DNA of 64,000 nucleotides from positions 884,501-948,500 of the forward strand of contig CM063292.1 of the NCBI GenBank assembly GCA_032173965.1, in the 5' to 3' direction. Position numbers and translations under genes: made by a program. The notes below the pieces were generated by a model, which saw nothing but the letters and a program-made list of their open reading frames with translations, was not told the origin of the DNA and did no database searches. Source of the stretch: Sitta carolinensis. Its lineage: Eukaryota; Chordata; Aves; Passeriformes; Sittidae. Position 1 is the stretch's first letter, and every line of letters begins with the position of its first letter. Below are positions 31,499 through 45,700 of the stretch, one piece after another.

Positions 31499-34400
31499 TG
31501 GACAGGGCACCTTCAGGCTGGGGGTGAACCGTCTCAGCTCGTCCAGGCAAAAGGTTCTCCGCTCTGGAATGGACAGCTGTGTCTGAGGAGGAGAACATCC
31601 CGGGGTTTACGCTGTTCTGGATCTGGCTGACCTGCTGGAAGATATCTGCGTTCAGCTGATCTTGGACATCCTCGCTGCTGTCTGAGCCCGAAAACAAAAC
31701 AGAGGATAACTGCTGCTGAGCTTCCAGAACCTGCTGCACCAAGTCAACGTTCCTGTTGCTGCCCGTGGCGGTGTTGGTGGGGAAGTTCCCAGCCTGGAGC
31801 TGCTGGATGGTGTTCTGGAGCTGACTCACGCCGCTGGCCGACGAGAAGATGCTGGAGGAAATCTGCTGCTGCAGGGCCTGGGCCGGCTCCGAGAGCGTCG
31901 GCTGTTGCTGCTGGGAGGCATCAGTCAGCTGGGACAGAGTCACCACGGTGCCATCCGACTGCAGCACCTCCCTGGGCTGGGAATCCCTGGCCTGGAACTG
32001 TGCAGCCTGCTGCAGCAGGGCATCGCTGTTCTGCAGCTGGCCCGGGGTGGACACTGCGGAGAAGCTGCCGGGCTGGGAAATGTCCTGGGTTTGGATGGTG
32101 CTCAGGCTCTCTGGGGTGTACACCTTGGGCTGGATTTGCTGCTGGTTTTCATTTTCAGAAGGTAAATGGGAAGCAGAAGTTGATATGCCAGACATGCTGT
32201 TTTCCAATGTTTGCTGAGTTGGTCCAACTACGTTTGAAGCCTGAAAATAGCAAGACATCCGGTAATTTATAAATTTACTGGGGTTATGTGAATATGATTT
32301 CCCAAAATCCCCAATGTCCAGGGAAGAGCCGAGGGAGATGTGAAACCCAGACACAGCCAAACCAGCAAGCAAATGATTACCAGTGGAAATGTTCTTCAAG
32401 GATGGAATCACGGCATAATTTAATGAAAGCAATGCTAGGAACTGATTAAAAGAACATTCTTACAGTAATTTACTAGTTCTGTGTCACAGGATAAACATCC
32501 CCATTACAGGGTCACCAACCCCTCAATCTGCCTGGGTGCAGGAACCAGGTGAGTTACTGAAGGGAACTATTTTACTCCTGCTCTGTGATTGCATTTTGCC
32601 CAGACTGATTCTGGATATGGCACTTACCCTGTCTACTACTCTTCTCCTCTATAAAGCATGGGCCAAGGAGCAGATGTAACTCAGAGTCTGAAAGCTGTTG
32701 CTTTTTTTCTGAAAGCTCAGCCCCCACCAAACTCTCCTGGAGCATGGGGGAGAGCATTTTTGTGCACTTACTTCCATTGGAGCCACATCCTCATTCTTGA
32801 TCATACTGCTTGGCATGAGTGGAGTTATCAAGGCACTAGGAAGAATGTTCACCTTCTCCAGGTTACAGCCCGTGGCCTTCACTGCTGCAGCCACAAACAA
32901 AACAAGAGCAAGAGGGCAATGCTAAAACCCATTGTTCCATCACTCCCTTTAAGTAAATTAAAGAATTACTCTTCAACGTAAAGCAGCAGATCTCCACCCC
33001 CTGAGCAAATTTAAATCGCACAGTAATGTGGCAGTAAAATTTCTGCACCTGTGTAGAGAGTGAGGAAGGACAGAACAGACCAAGTACATACAGTAAACAA
33101 AGTTCTCTGGCCTCAGAGTCAGCCTGGAGCAGAACAGGTACAGGAATGAAGCATCAAAGAGGAGCTGACACAGAAACCCCCATGAGAAGGTAAATTCAGA
33201 TTTATTTCATAAATTAACTGAGGATATGAAGGAACAGCAACAGCACATTGTGTTCTGAGGAGCAGCAGCTGTTCTCCTGGAGCAGTTGGGATCTTCCCTC
33301 AGTTAAGCTCCACACTAAATTAGATGGATGTCAGGCTTACCCTGTATATTAGTTTATGTATTTGCTTAAATTAACACCACAGTTTCTAACTCTTTGCATT
33401 AACTGCAATCCTAGGCTTCTTTTTTATTACTCCTTGCAAACATACTAAATAAAGATTAGACTGCAGAGCCTAATGCATGAAAAATGAAAAAAAAATTAGC
33501 ATTATTTTTTGCAATTTTTTCGTTCCATATTAGCTTGTACTAAATACTAAAATATACTGATAGGAATACTGTTATAAAGTAAAAGTTTCAGAGTCAGAAA
33601 ACAAACCTCCCTGTAAGAATAGGGCCAGATTTTATAAGCACAGACTTATCACAGGATGTCTGATTCACTTCACCAAATCTGGGTAGGAATTCATAGTTAA
33701 ATTATTAAGAACACTGATAAGAATCAATTTAGTACCTTTTATAGCCTCTTCAAAAGAACAATGTTGGGCTGGGCTGGAGATTTCCTTCTTCACATTAACA
33801 TTCAGAGTCCCAGCTGCCGAGACAAAACACATTGAGAACTTCCTTACGTTAAATCAGCAAACAAGCCAAAAAAACACAAAGCAAACCAAAACAATTCCTT
33901 ATAGCTTAAAGAAATTCAGGTTCTTTGAAACCCACACAAACCTTTGCACTGTCTATTGTGATACAGATAAATAAATAAACTAAAATACATGAAGTGGGCA
34001 AATTGCAGCTTTCCTCAGGATAAAGCCTGGTGGGATTTCTTGGTTTATTTGGTGCATTGTATGGGATATGTTGATTTTTCTTCCTGCTCAGCTTCATTTT
34101 GATCCTTAAACTAGAAATGGATGCTGCCATATAAGAAGAGCTGTCACAAGAACAGCTGGAATTTGAGGTATTTGGCACACAAATGAGAAAAGCAAAGCCT
34201 TTAGATTTTATTAACAGAGCAACACTGGCCAGCAGGACAGGCTGGAATGACCCACGTTGCTCAGCATTCCTGCTGCATGGACTGAAGGCTGTGGGGTGAG
34301 CACTTCAGAGTGAAGTGCTGAGCAGGTGGAATGGCCACTGTGCCCCCTGCCCCCCACACACCTGGCTCTGGAGTGTAGGTGAAGGGCTGCACGTCGTGGG

Positions 34401-37400
34401 ATCTCCCAGCGTTGGTCACCACATATATTCCCACAGAGACAGCTGAGGTGATCTGCTGGTCGTGATATGGTGGCACCTTCACAATAAGGTGATTCTGCAA
34501 GGCAAAAAGGTCACCTTGTATTACTACTGAGCTTAGTTCTACTTCCTCACACCAAGAGAGAGGAGCAGGCTGATAAACCACAGAAAACCCCAGGGCACTG
34601 GGGGCAATACTGCCCTTGGAGGGGGGGCCAGGATGGCACTTCCCTACCATCATCTGCAGCCAAGGAATCATTCAAGACACTTACTTGTGTCAAAAGGTAT
34701 AAATATGCTGTAAAACATTTCAAAGTGGGACAAAAATTCAGCCAGTTATAAAGGCTATGCTGTATACACAATCTCCTTCCATGGAGAACTGCTAGGAAAA
34801 CTGATTTAGGCCTTTTAATTCCATTATATATAAGGGTAAAGACCTGCTCACCAAACCCACTGTGGAATCCAAGCTCTCAGTTAGAAACTGAACAATTCTA
34901 CTGGTGTAAACCCAAAATTATATTCTACCAAAATCACAACAGACCTTATGTGAAGAAAATTAGTAATATTTCTAGAAATGCATTGAAAGATGGAAAGATT
35001 TGATTGATTTTTTCTTTGGAAACAGAGTCAGTGAATTTTTAAAATTAACAATATAATGATAATAACAGAAGTAATAATAGTAGTAACAGCAGTAGTGGTG
35101 ATAATAGCAGTAATAATAACAGCAGTACAGCAGTACCTGATGAAATAATTCCATGTCAATTTCCGCTTCTGCCTTCCAAGAATTCTCATCTAAATGAAAA
35201 TTAAAAAGTCTAAGTTATTGCACAGCCTGTGAAGCGATTTATTTCAGTGCCTTTGACTCGGCTGCTCAGTTTGCTCTCCAGGGCTGAGCTTTCCCCAGCA
35301 GTGAAACCCTGACCCCAGGCTCTGCCCAGCACCCCAGGCCAGCACTGCTTTCACACTGACCGGAAACATTCTCTTGGAAAATCACTTTTGTTCCCTTTAG
35401 GAAGTTCTTGCCAATCAGAAAAACTTCCTCTTCACCCTTCACTGAACAGCTGTGGAGACTTTTCTTTAGGATCTCTGGGACTCCTGCTGGCTGAGCTGCA
35501 AGGGGAAAAAACAGAGTCTGGAATCAAAAAAGTATCAACATCCAAACCAAACCACTTTTACTTACAGGGTTATGAAGGAAAAACTGAAACTCCTGAGTTT
35601 CTTTCTTTATGATGTATTTCATGACAAACTCTTCAGAATATAACCATTTCTGTTATTTCCTCACTAAATGAAATGAGCTCACAGAAATCACACTTTGCTC
35701 AATGATCCATTAATAATCTTTTTTTCTTTTCTCCTGCACTTATTAAATCTTCAAGACAAAACTCCCAGTGTTGGAGCCAAACCTCAACAAGTGCTCAGAA
35801 GAAAAGGAAATGTGGTTCTGTAATTCCCTGGTGCAGAGTGATTTCCAGAGACATCAACCCCTAGACACACCTGAAGCCTACCTGCAAATTCAGCTTCTGG
35901 GTCATAAAACTTTATTATTTTGTGAAAGAAATGTTCTGCTCTGCAAAACAGCAGAAGGATTAATCCCCCTATTACCTCGGGGGCTTTGCACAGTTTTTTT
36001 TTACATGACACAGTTTTCAGTGGGGCAGGAACTAACCCAGGGCTTGGAGCAACCTGGTGTCCCCTGGGCCCTGGCAGGGGTGGGATGGGATGACCTTCAA
36101 AGTCCCTTCCAAGATTCACAGCTCTGGAGCTGAGAATTTCAGCAACTTGAATCAAATGAACAAGCCAAGAGGATGTGGCTTTACAGATCCCTGGATGCCC
36201 CTGTGCCAGAGGACCAGATGATGATTTATGTCATTCTTTTCATAAACTGTCATTGCTGCAAACCTATTCTTAAACCTTAAACCAAACAGGCCAACGTGTG
36301 CTAAATGCAAATGAGCACTGCAGACAATTTCAACAGAGATACATTTTAAAACAATGTGCTCAGACAAATTTAATATGAAATAATCCCAGCTTCTAAGGAA
36401 GGTTCCTCAACCACCTTTTCTCCTCACCACAGCTCCCCAGGGCACACACCCAGACTCGTGCTTCTGCACTTGCCTGGCCCACTTTGAGTGTTTAATAACA
36501 ATATTCTCTGGGCTTACTACAGCAGAACATACATCCTGTACCACTCCAAATTATTTAATGACCTTTCAGAAAGGATTTTTCTACAACTCTGGCTGCGGGT
36601 TCCCAGGCAACCGTTACGCAACGACTGAATATGCTCAAGGCACATGAAAAGAGTAACTGGATTTAGGTTTGCTAACAAGTTAACAAAGCCTATTTAAAAC
36701 ACAGCCCTTAAATAAAGAGCCTGCAGCTCCTTAATGCCTTTTCTATGGTTTCAGGAACATTATAAAACACATGTTAAAAAGGCTCTCATGAGTGGAAATG
36801 CAAACCTTGTTGTGAAGGTACATTACACATCTGTAGTAAGGTTTATGTAGCAAACCAACCCGGTGAAACGTGCTTGAGGAGATGATTTATATTCAATAAA
36901 CAACACATTTCATGCCATTTTGATCAGCCAGTACCCATGTGCTAGCACTAGTGGCTCGGCCAAGGTCTCCTGCAAGTCCCTGTAGCTTTGGCCTAAGTTA
37001 AGACAGAAGCACAGAGTCCTGGAAGGAGCCTCAGGAATTGTCCCCTCAACCTTCACACCATGGTCAGCTTTACCCACAGATTCCCCAAAGACACAGATCT
37101 GACCAGAGGATTTTGTTTCTGTGATCTAAGACTTCCAGCAGGGGAGACACTGTAAAATTCCTGGGCAATCTCTTAGCAACTTACACAATTGACAACATTT
37201 TCTTAGCAAGTGACCAAACCCCAGCCTGCCAAAACCCAAGCCAATTTACTCTTTGCATCAAATACAGCTTTTTTTAGCTCAACAGCCTATTTTAAAATCA
37301 GTCTCTAAATGTTTCATCTCAGACTCTCAGCTTCTACTCACAATAGCAAGTTTTGGACTCTTAAAGAAAACATCAGGTGACTTCCAATCCCTTTTCTTCT

Positions 37401-40400
37401 ATGGGTGAAGTAATTTTATCTTTAACCAGAAAGTTACAAACAAAAGAGATACAGGAAGAGCTTTGAGATTTTATAGAAAAAGTTTTTATCTACAATCTGA
37501 AAATTAAAATCAGATACTTCATTACTGTGAGATACCACCGTGGTCTACTGACAGGAATGAAGCTGCAAAGATAACTGCATTTCTAAAAAATAACCCCAAA
37601 AAATCCTTTTTTATACCATAGAAAGGGCACACTACAAGTGCCCAGCAGCTTCTCTACTCTTTCCATGCATAGACAAAGCTCTCCATCTCATTCATCAAGA
37701 TAAGGGGTGGAACAAAATGAGCTTTAAGGTCTCTTCCAGCCCAAACCATTCCATGGTTCCACAATTCCCTTTTCCTGTTGGTCAGTGTAACCTCCCCAGC
37801 CAAGGCAGCCATCTGTTCTCATGCTAAACAGAGCAGTTTAATAAAGAGCTATAAAAAGTTTTGTTCTTGCACTGAACCAGAACAGATTCAGCCTCTGGCC
37901 CACACAAGGACCACAGCTGAGAGAGCCAGGCTTGCTGACTTTACTGCAAGTCCTGTCTAGCACTGAAAGCTGAGGCAAGAATGTGCCAATACAGAAGAGA
38001 ATGAAAGTAGCAACAGTCATTTTTTCAAAGCAATCACAACAAAAAACAGTGAAATTTTAGGAGGCAAAAATTCATTGAACTGAAGATCAGGAATTGTATA
38101 ACTTTTTTTCAATACTGGACAATAATTTTTAACTAATACCCCACCACAAATAAAAATCAACCCACTTGATTTTAGCTACAGCAATTCTGAAATGATCACA
38201 GATTAACATAGGGCTGGTTTTTTACACTCCCAAGGTATTCTCACAGAATCACAGCACCATTTAGGTTGGACAGGACCTTCGAGACCATCCAGTCCAAGCT
38301 GTGCCCAGTCCCCACCTTGCCCCCATGCCCAGAGTGCCACTTCCCTGGGCACCTCCAGAGCTCCCTGGGCAGCCCCTGCCACGGCCTGACCATCCTTTCC
38401 ATGCTGGGATCACACCAAAACCCAGAGCCCTCTACTCTGAGCCCTCTGGTCTGACACTCACTGCACAGGATTGGGGAGGAAGGCGTCTGCAGGGTCAGGG
38501 TGGAGCCGTCCTTGCGCGTGATGTTGACGCGAAAGACGAGCCGAGCGCGCGTGCTCTTCTTCTTGGAGCCTGCAATGCCTATCCTGGCTTCCACATCAGC
38601 ATTCCTCAGCTTCAGGATTCCCACACAATCAACCCTAACAACACAAAACACAGCAGAATGGCATAGTTTAGTAAGTTCAGCACCTTTAACAAGCTCTCAA
38701 GTAGTTTCATAAGCCAAAGTCAAAAGCCTTGAGGTAATTACAGAAATGTTATTAGATTTCTTTTTATTTACATGAAATCTATGACCTTTTTCAAGTTTTC
38801 ATTCAACCCTGCCTAATTTGGATGATGAATCATGGCAGAAAGGCATACGAAAGCATGAATAAAACAGAAAGTGCAATATAATTCTGGTAAGCATTCAATT
38901 TAGAATCACAGCTCTTCATTCTTCCATCCCCAGGGCGAGATCTCTGTTTGTAGGATTATTGCTTCAAAATATTCTGCATTCACTTAAAGAAAGCAGGAGT
39001 AGAAGAAAACTTACTGTAGTCATATTATTTATGTTCAGTGGGACTTGGAAGTGACAGATAAGTCCTCCCATAAGTGTGGTCCTAGGGGAGATGTACAGGG
39101 CCAGGTGAGTGATGCAGTGCTGGCTTTCAGACAGGCTCCATGCAAAATGATTTAAAGCAAAAAAAAAAAAAAAGAACAGCCAAAAAAACCCCAAGAACAG
39201 TAGAAGCAAACACAGCCTGATGTGTTAAAAAGAAGAATACTGCAATTTACCCAGGATTTTGGGTTCTGTGTCCCAAAAGCACAGGGACCACCTGGTATCT
39301 CCTTTGAGCACATTGAACTGCAAGCAAGAGCCGAGGAGCAGAGAGAGGAGAGCGCCGAGACGTTCACACTCCAACTAAACCCATCCAATGGAAAAAGGAA
39401 ATCGGCTCCCCAACCCGAGCCAACAAAGGAAAACCCTCCTGGGAAGAGCTACTCACGCCAGGGTCATGTTGTTGCTCGGGTCCAGCCCCACCTCGATGAC
39501 AGTGGTGCCCTCGATGTCCACCTCCTTGCAGGGCGTGGTGTTCCTGCCCGTCACCCTGCAGGCCTGGTAGAAGCCGTGCGGCTTCACGCGCCCCGAGTCG
39601 TTGCCCACGAACACCTGCAGCACCACGGGCTCGTTGTGGCCTTCCAGCTGCAGCACAACAGGAGGGCAATGAGCACAGGAATGGCTGCTTCAGCTGGCAT
39701 TATTAATAGGCTGTGTCTAGAGCGGCCTGAATGCTGCCTGCCCTCAGACAGGATTATCCCAACTGTGACCTCCTGTTCTCACCCCAACTGTGACGATTCC
39801 CCCGCTGCTGTCCCTGAAAATCAGCCTGCTGATTTGTTTTAGTATAGTGGAGTCAGTTCTCATGAATTGTAAGATAAACAAGAATCATGTTTGCATTCCT
39901 TTGTAAAAGATATCACCTGATGGACTTCTCAAGTGAGCAGTGGAGATGGAGAGGTGGGAACCTCTCTGTCCAATCTCTGATCACTGTCCAGAAACTGAGA
40001 GATACGAGGTCAACAATAAACTAGAGACTTCCTTTCTTCTTCTCTACCTGAATCCCTGTTGTGTGTGTTGCTGTGTGTTTCTGTGTCACAGCAACACCCT
40101 GCCTCTTCCCAGGATTCTCCTTCCCCCCAGCATCCACATCCACCAGCCAGCCAAGAGAACTTTTCCTGGGGCTGATTCAACAGGTGAAGAGGTTTTGCTG
40201 GTCAGTACATGTACAGCATTTTGAAATCCTCATGAAACCAGATTAGAATTGTCCAATACTTGCAAAACCCCTCAAGGAGTCAGAATAGAATGAAAGGGAA
40301 GCAGAGGGAGAAATGGGATGATTGAATGGCCCAACCATCCAACTGCATAAGACCAGCTTTCCTCCAGACACCAAAACAAAAATTAAAAATGGTAACCTGA

Positions 40401-42679
40401 CAGCTCCTACTTAAAAGGTAACAAGGTCAGGATTCACTGAAACACTTCATAAATAAGAGCAGGTCAGACATCAACATCTTCCTGCAACCCAGTGTTCAAG
40501 TCTTAATTATCCCAGAATATGTCAGTGAAAAATACATTCATTTTTGTAACATCAACACCCTGGCATGAAATGGTTTGTGCCCTCTTAATCCTTTTTTTTA
40601 TTAGAGGGATCCCATTGGTGACACAGACTAAAAATACTCTGAGGTAAAACAAGTCCTGAAGTAAACCTGGACATTGCATTACAAAGGAAATTCCCCTTCT
40701 TTTTAGGAAATAGTTAAGAAAAATACTCCAAGTGAAAATTCCAAATTCCTAGGGCAGAGATGGAAATGTCTTGCCAGAGCATTCTAGGAGATAAAATGAG
40801 TATTTTAGTGTTTCCACTGAGACATATTTGTTGCTCAAGGGTTTCTGGGTGACAGTGTTGTCTTTTGTCCCAGGCCTGGAAGCCCAGGCAACACCTGCAG
40901 CTCCAGTTTCAGTAGTGAGAAGATGCAAAGGAGAGCAGAATCCTCTGGAGAATCTCTTGGGGGACAGACACACTTAAAAAATGGAGTTCTGAAGTTCGCA
41001 GCAAGTTTGAGTCAAGGAAAAAAAATCAGTAAACCAGCAAATACTGGTAAGATCATTGTGAGCTCATGTCCAAGAGGAGCAAATAACAAATGTGAGTGTC
41101 AGAGATGAGCAGAGCCCCAAGATCTCTGGAGGTGGCCCAGCACAGGCATCCACAAGGAAGCCACAGGCACAGCTCACAACAAAGGGCTCAACAGCCAGGG
41201 CCTGGATTAAGGCTTGGCTATACAATTTTAACATTGCATACTGCTTGTAGACTCCAGTTCTAAGTCATCCAGAAGAGAGTTTTATTTAAATGCCCACTGA
41301 GCCTGCTTCTCCTCCTTGGCCTGTGTTAGGGACATGCTCCTGAGCCTCTCCCAAGTGCCAGGTCTCTGCTGAGCACCAACAGCTTTACACTCTCTTCCCC
41401 ACCTTTAAACCCCACAAACAAAACAAAAAAAAACCCTTGTCAATAACATAGTTTTTTCCCCACTAGCTCAGATTTCCTGAAGATTCACTGACTCATTTGT
41501 CTGTCCAGCCCTGGCAGAGTTTTATCTGCAGGGTATGAACTCGTCTGCCTACTGCTAAAGCAAACTGGAACTTCCAGGAATTCAGTAACAGGAGACTCTT
41601 CCAAAGAGAATTTTCACTGATGGGTGCTAAAGGGTAACTGGGAAAGGAGTTAAAAGGAAATTCAGATGCACAAAGGCCCATTAAGAAAATCCACATAAAT
41701 GAGCACTAAATCCCCATAGCAACAGGCCGATATGAATGGATTCTTTTCTTATGAAACTTTACTGGAGTTCTGCATTACTCAGGAGGACTGAGTGAAGGGC
41801 TGCTGGCATTCCTAACACTGCTGAACAGGACTTTGAAGATAAGCCTACTTCTGTATTCTGTCAGCAGCAGTCAGCACGAATTTTAAGGCTGTGTCACAAA
41901 CAAACATCTCCTTGTGGGCCTGGTAAGTTAGTTTGGGTGGAGAACTGCTTTGCTGCTTTTTCAAAGTGACATAACTAAGAAAAAATATTAAATGAAATAT
42001 CTTTCACCCTCCTCATCTATGTGATAACAAACCTAGCTGCCTACTCACTCAACCTGCTGGCCACACTCCTCCCAGTATGCCCAGTATGCCCTGGTGCAGT
42101 GCTGGCCTCGACTCAGTTCTCTGGTGACTCTTACATCACTTGTGGGAGGATATTTGACATCAGTTCTGTTTGCCCCCCTAAGTCAAGCCTAGCCTTGCTC
42201 TTGGTAAGCCTTTCTACCATTTCCAACAGGAAACCACCTCAAGTCCTCGAGTTCTCCAGTTGCTTTCCCCAGGCTACACAGGGAAGAAACAAGACCTGCA
42301 AACTCCCACCCTGTGCATTTGTGTGCAGTCCCTGGAGGACAGCCTCAGCCTTGCCTCCTGAGCAGAAATATCAAGGATCTCCTTGTAACCCTCTTGTGTT
42401 TCTACTCAGAGCAAGAGGCCTCCAGCACCTGAATTCTAAGGCACTGAAGTCCACAGAGGAAACAGTCTACAACTGTCAGTGTGCACATAAATGCTGCCTC
42501 TTTCCTTGCCAACATTCTCTAGTTCTAATCCACAGCTACCTCTACCACCTCCACCTGTGCCATGCTAAACACTCTGAGCAGTACAACCTGTAAAACACCC
42601 CAGTGAGATCTCCATGACTCTCTTGACACTGTATATACCAAATCAGATATTGCTGAATTAAGAACAAAAACCACCAAGC

Positions 42680-42723
<44 letters not shown>

Positions 42724-45700
42724 ACAAAAACCAAAACACCAAAAACACAAACAAACCCCACACAAACTGTCAAAAAAACCCCCAACAAAACAAAAACATC
42801 CCCCTTGCAATTTTTTTTTTTTTTTTAATGAAACATGGTTTTATGTCTTTACTACGACTGGACAATGATTGTCCCAGTGCCACCAGCCATCAAACAGCTA
42901 GAGCATTTCACTATCCACTTCTGCAGGTATGACATGTCTCTGTATACACACAGTGCATGGAACTGCAGCCTAACAGGACGTGCACCCCAGATTTTCTATG
43001 CCTGCCTTGGCATGCAGCCTCCTGCAGTAACTCTGTGATGCCAGTAACACTCGTGACCTGCAAGAGTCGTCCCTGTCCAGCCCAGAGACTGCAGAGCCCG
43101 CTGCCCCAGCCCTCCAGAGCCCCTGGGGCTGGGGCTGCCCTGCCCTGGGCAGGCAGTGCCCTGTGCCCAGCCTACCTTGACCGTGGGAAAGCCCTGCTGC
43201 GTGCGGTCCTTGACGGAGCCCCGGCTGCCCTCGGTCAGGTACCGAGCCCTGTGCTGGGTCTCCGGCTGCACCATGATCTTCAGCTCCTTCCCCTCACTCT
43301 TAGTCGGGTACTGACCACACAACATTGGGGTCTTCTTCCCTCCAGCTCCCTTCTGGTTCTCTGGTGCTCTGAGAAGTCAAAAGACACCATCGAGAAGATG
43401 TTAGCAGCAGCCCCCCGGTAAAAACACTCCAAATCACAGAAAAGCTAGAAAGGCAAAGAGCGCGCATTAACGGGTGGAAGGTTTGTAGTTGAGAGCAAAC
43501 TTTGGCATTCTCTTTCTGCCAGAGGAGACCTGCAGGATGAAGAGGAATGGTGCTTCCCTGCCTCCTCCATCCAGAACACATGGGAACTGCTTTTCAGAGA
43601 GCAAACATGAAGGAAGGGGAAAGCAATTAGCATTAAACGATGTTAAAGAACAGAAGGCGGCTCATAACCTGCTTTCTCAGAGTCTATGACACAGCCTGAA
43701 CAAGCTGTTTTGCTGCTGTGACAAACACACACGTACACACACACTGGATGGATTTAAGGTTAAATGACACTTCTTTAAGCAGGAAAATAGCCTCATGCCT
43801 GTCTCCACCTCAACTTGTAAATCCATGCAAACTCCAGCTCCGATTTCTGTCTAAACAGATTGACCAATTTGTGCTAAAACCCAATTAGTTATTGTAAAAG
43901 CTTGATTTTTAAAGGCATGATTGCACCAATGTTAAATCAGTGTATGTACAAGTCCTTTCTTTCCAGGTGCATTCCGTAAGATGTAGTGGCTTGTTCTCAG
44001 TTCCATAATTAAAACCAGGATGGAGGAGCCCTCCCAAGTCTAGCAGCACATGAGCCATTCTGGGTTCCTTTAGAGCACAATGGGAAATAACCCTTGGTCC
44101 TACTCAGACCAGCATTTAGTAATGAACCTAAGTCAAAGAAACTCCTTTCCCACTAGGCAATGTGAATGTGCCATAGCACCTGGTGCAGGCAGGAAAAGGG
44201 CTCCATGATTCATGCAAATGTCATATTCTTTCTTCCTAGCAAAACATGGTTGCTAACAGCTAATGCCTGGGAAGAAAGCAGTTTTAAATACCAGGTGTGG
44301 ACTGCTTAAAGAACAGATCCCGTTTCAATGTGCAAGTTACTGAATAATTTATCCAGGATTTTTTTCCTTCTTGAAAGGGGTGAAAACTGAGGTTTTTTTC
44401 AAAATCATTCCCTGGGAGCTTTGCCACTGCATAAGGCTCTCACTGACCTGCAGCTGGGGTGAGCCAGCTCCTCTCAACTACCAGGGGACAAACATGATGC
44501 ACTCCTTTCCTGGAGCTCCTGCACAGAGCAGCCTCTGGACACGTGCCCCTGATTCCAGCCCTGCCCTGCTCCTTGTCCTGCCCAGGAAAGGTTGGGACAA
44601 CATCTCACAGCCCTGAAAGCCACGGAATCACAGCACAGTGAGGGTTGGGAGAGACCTTTAGAGATCATCCAGTCCCACCTCTGCCATGGCAGGGACACCT
44701 TCTGCTAGCCCAGGCTGCTCCAAGCCCTCTCCAGCCTGGCCTGGGACACTGCCAGGGATCCAGGGCCTGCCCACCCTCCTTGTAAAAAACTTCCTCCTCT
44801 GAACTACACTACATCAACCCTCTTTTAGTTTAAAACCATCACTCTTTGCCTAATGCAACAGGTCCTATTTGTCACACTCTTATTTCCATTAAGCCTTCCA
44901 AAACCTTTCACTACACATAAAAAAAAGGGTTCAAACAAACAGAGTTGGTGCTTTGGATATTGCCATTCCCGTTTTCTGGCCATGAAGGTTAAGCACTTCA
45001 CTGTGGAGAGCCCAGCCATGGTCCTGGCTGCCTTCCACACTCATCCTCAACCAGTACCCAGCAGAGGCAGGAACTAGATAAAAACTAGCATAAAACGCTG
45101 CAAATTGATAATGATACCATCTGACAATAAAACTATCTTCCTGCCAAGCAGTCCTGATTACTCTGCTCAGTGTAGTCATTCGGGAGACTGGGATACAGTT
45201 GAATTTGGAAGGGAAACATTGGAGAGCTGGCCATCAAAATGAAATTCACCTTCACCACTCCCAGTGCCACATCTCAGCAGGGTGACATTAACACTGACCA
45301 CTGCAAGAGAACTGTATCCTCAAATCCCAACTACCTTAATTGTCAGTACATCAATATTTTATCATTATCATATTTATGCAGAGAGATGCTCCTTGTAATT
45401 ATTTCACTCCTTCCTCTATAAACTTAATTATTATTTTCAATCAATTAGGTGAACCTGGAGGTAATTTAAAGCCTTCACCAGAACTTCTCAGTGGTCTTTC
45501 TCCTCAAAATACAAGGATGAACCACTTAATACAGCCTTTCAATCAATGAATTCGTTCTAATTCAGTTTATTCATACTGCAAACATTCTCACCTGTACATT
45601 TCATATGTACATATTTATTAATCTGATTGTTACCAGACAAAATACCCTCTAATCTAGCACTTCTTTTTTATAAAAGGAATAAATGTAGGTGGCAAATCCT

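Larger units (their letters stand above)
32882..35136 (-). other. NFAT5: NFAT5 introns 8 to 10
   Basis: AT-rich introns 32882-33735, 33814-34361 and 34495-35136. No repeat family recognised apart from the trinucleotide-like tract beside exon 8. No other gene seen. Confidence 0.7.
35496..38461 (-). other. NFAT5: NFAT5 intron 6
   Basis: 3.0 kb, AT-rich, with three CR1 fragments. No coding sequence recognised. Confidence 0.7.
38635..43175 (-). other. NFAT5: NFAT5 introns 4 and 5
   Basis: Intron 5 (38635-39456) contains a short poly(A) run. Intron 4 (39648-43175) is AT-rich and contains a 38-base A run followed by about 70 bp of A/C-rich sequence. No gene recognised. Confidence 0.7.

Noticed and set aside
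31092..31586. Plus-strand frames with Leu or Cys runs opposite the polyglutamine tract.
   Set aside because: Antisense readings of the CAG repeat in NFAT5 exon 12.
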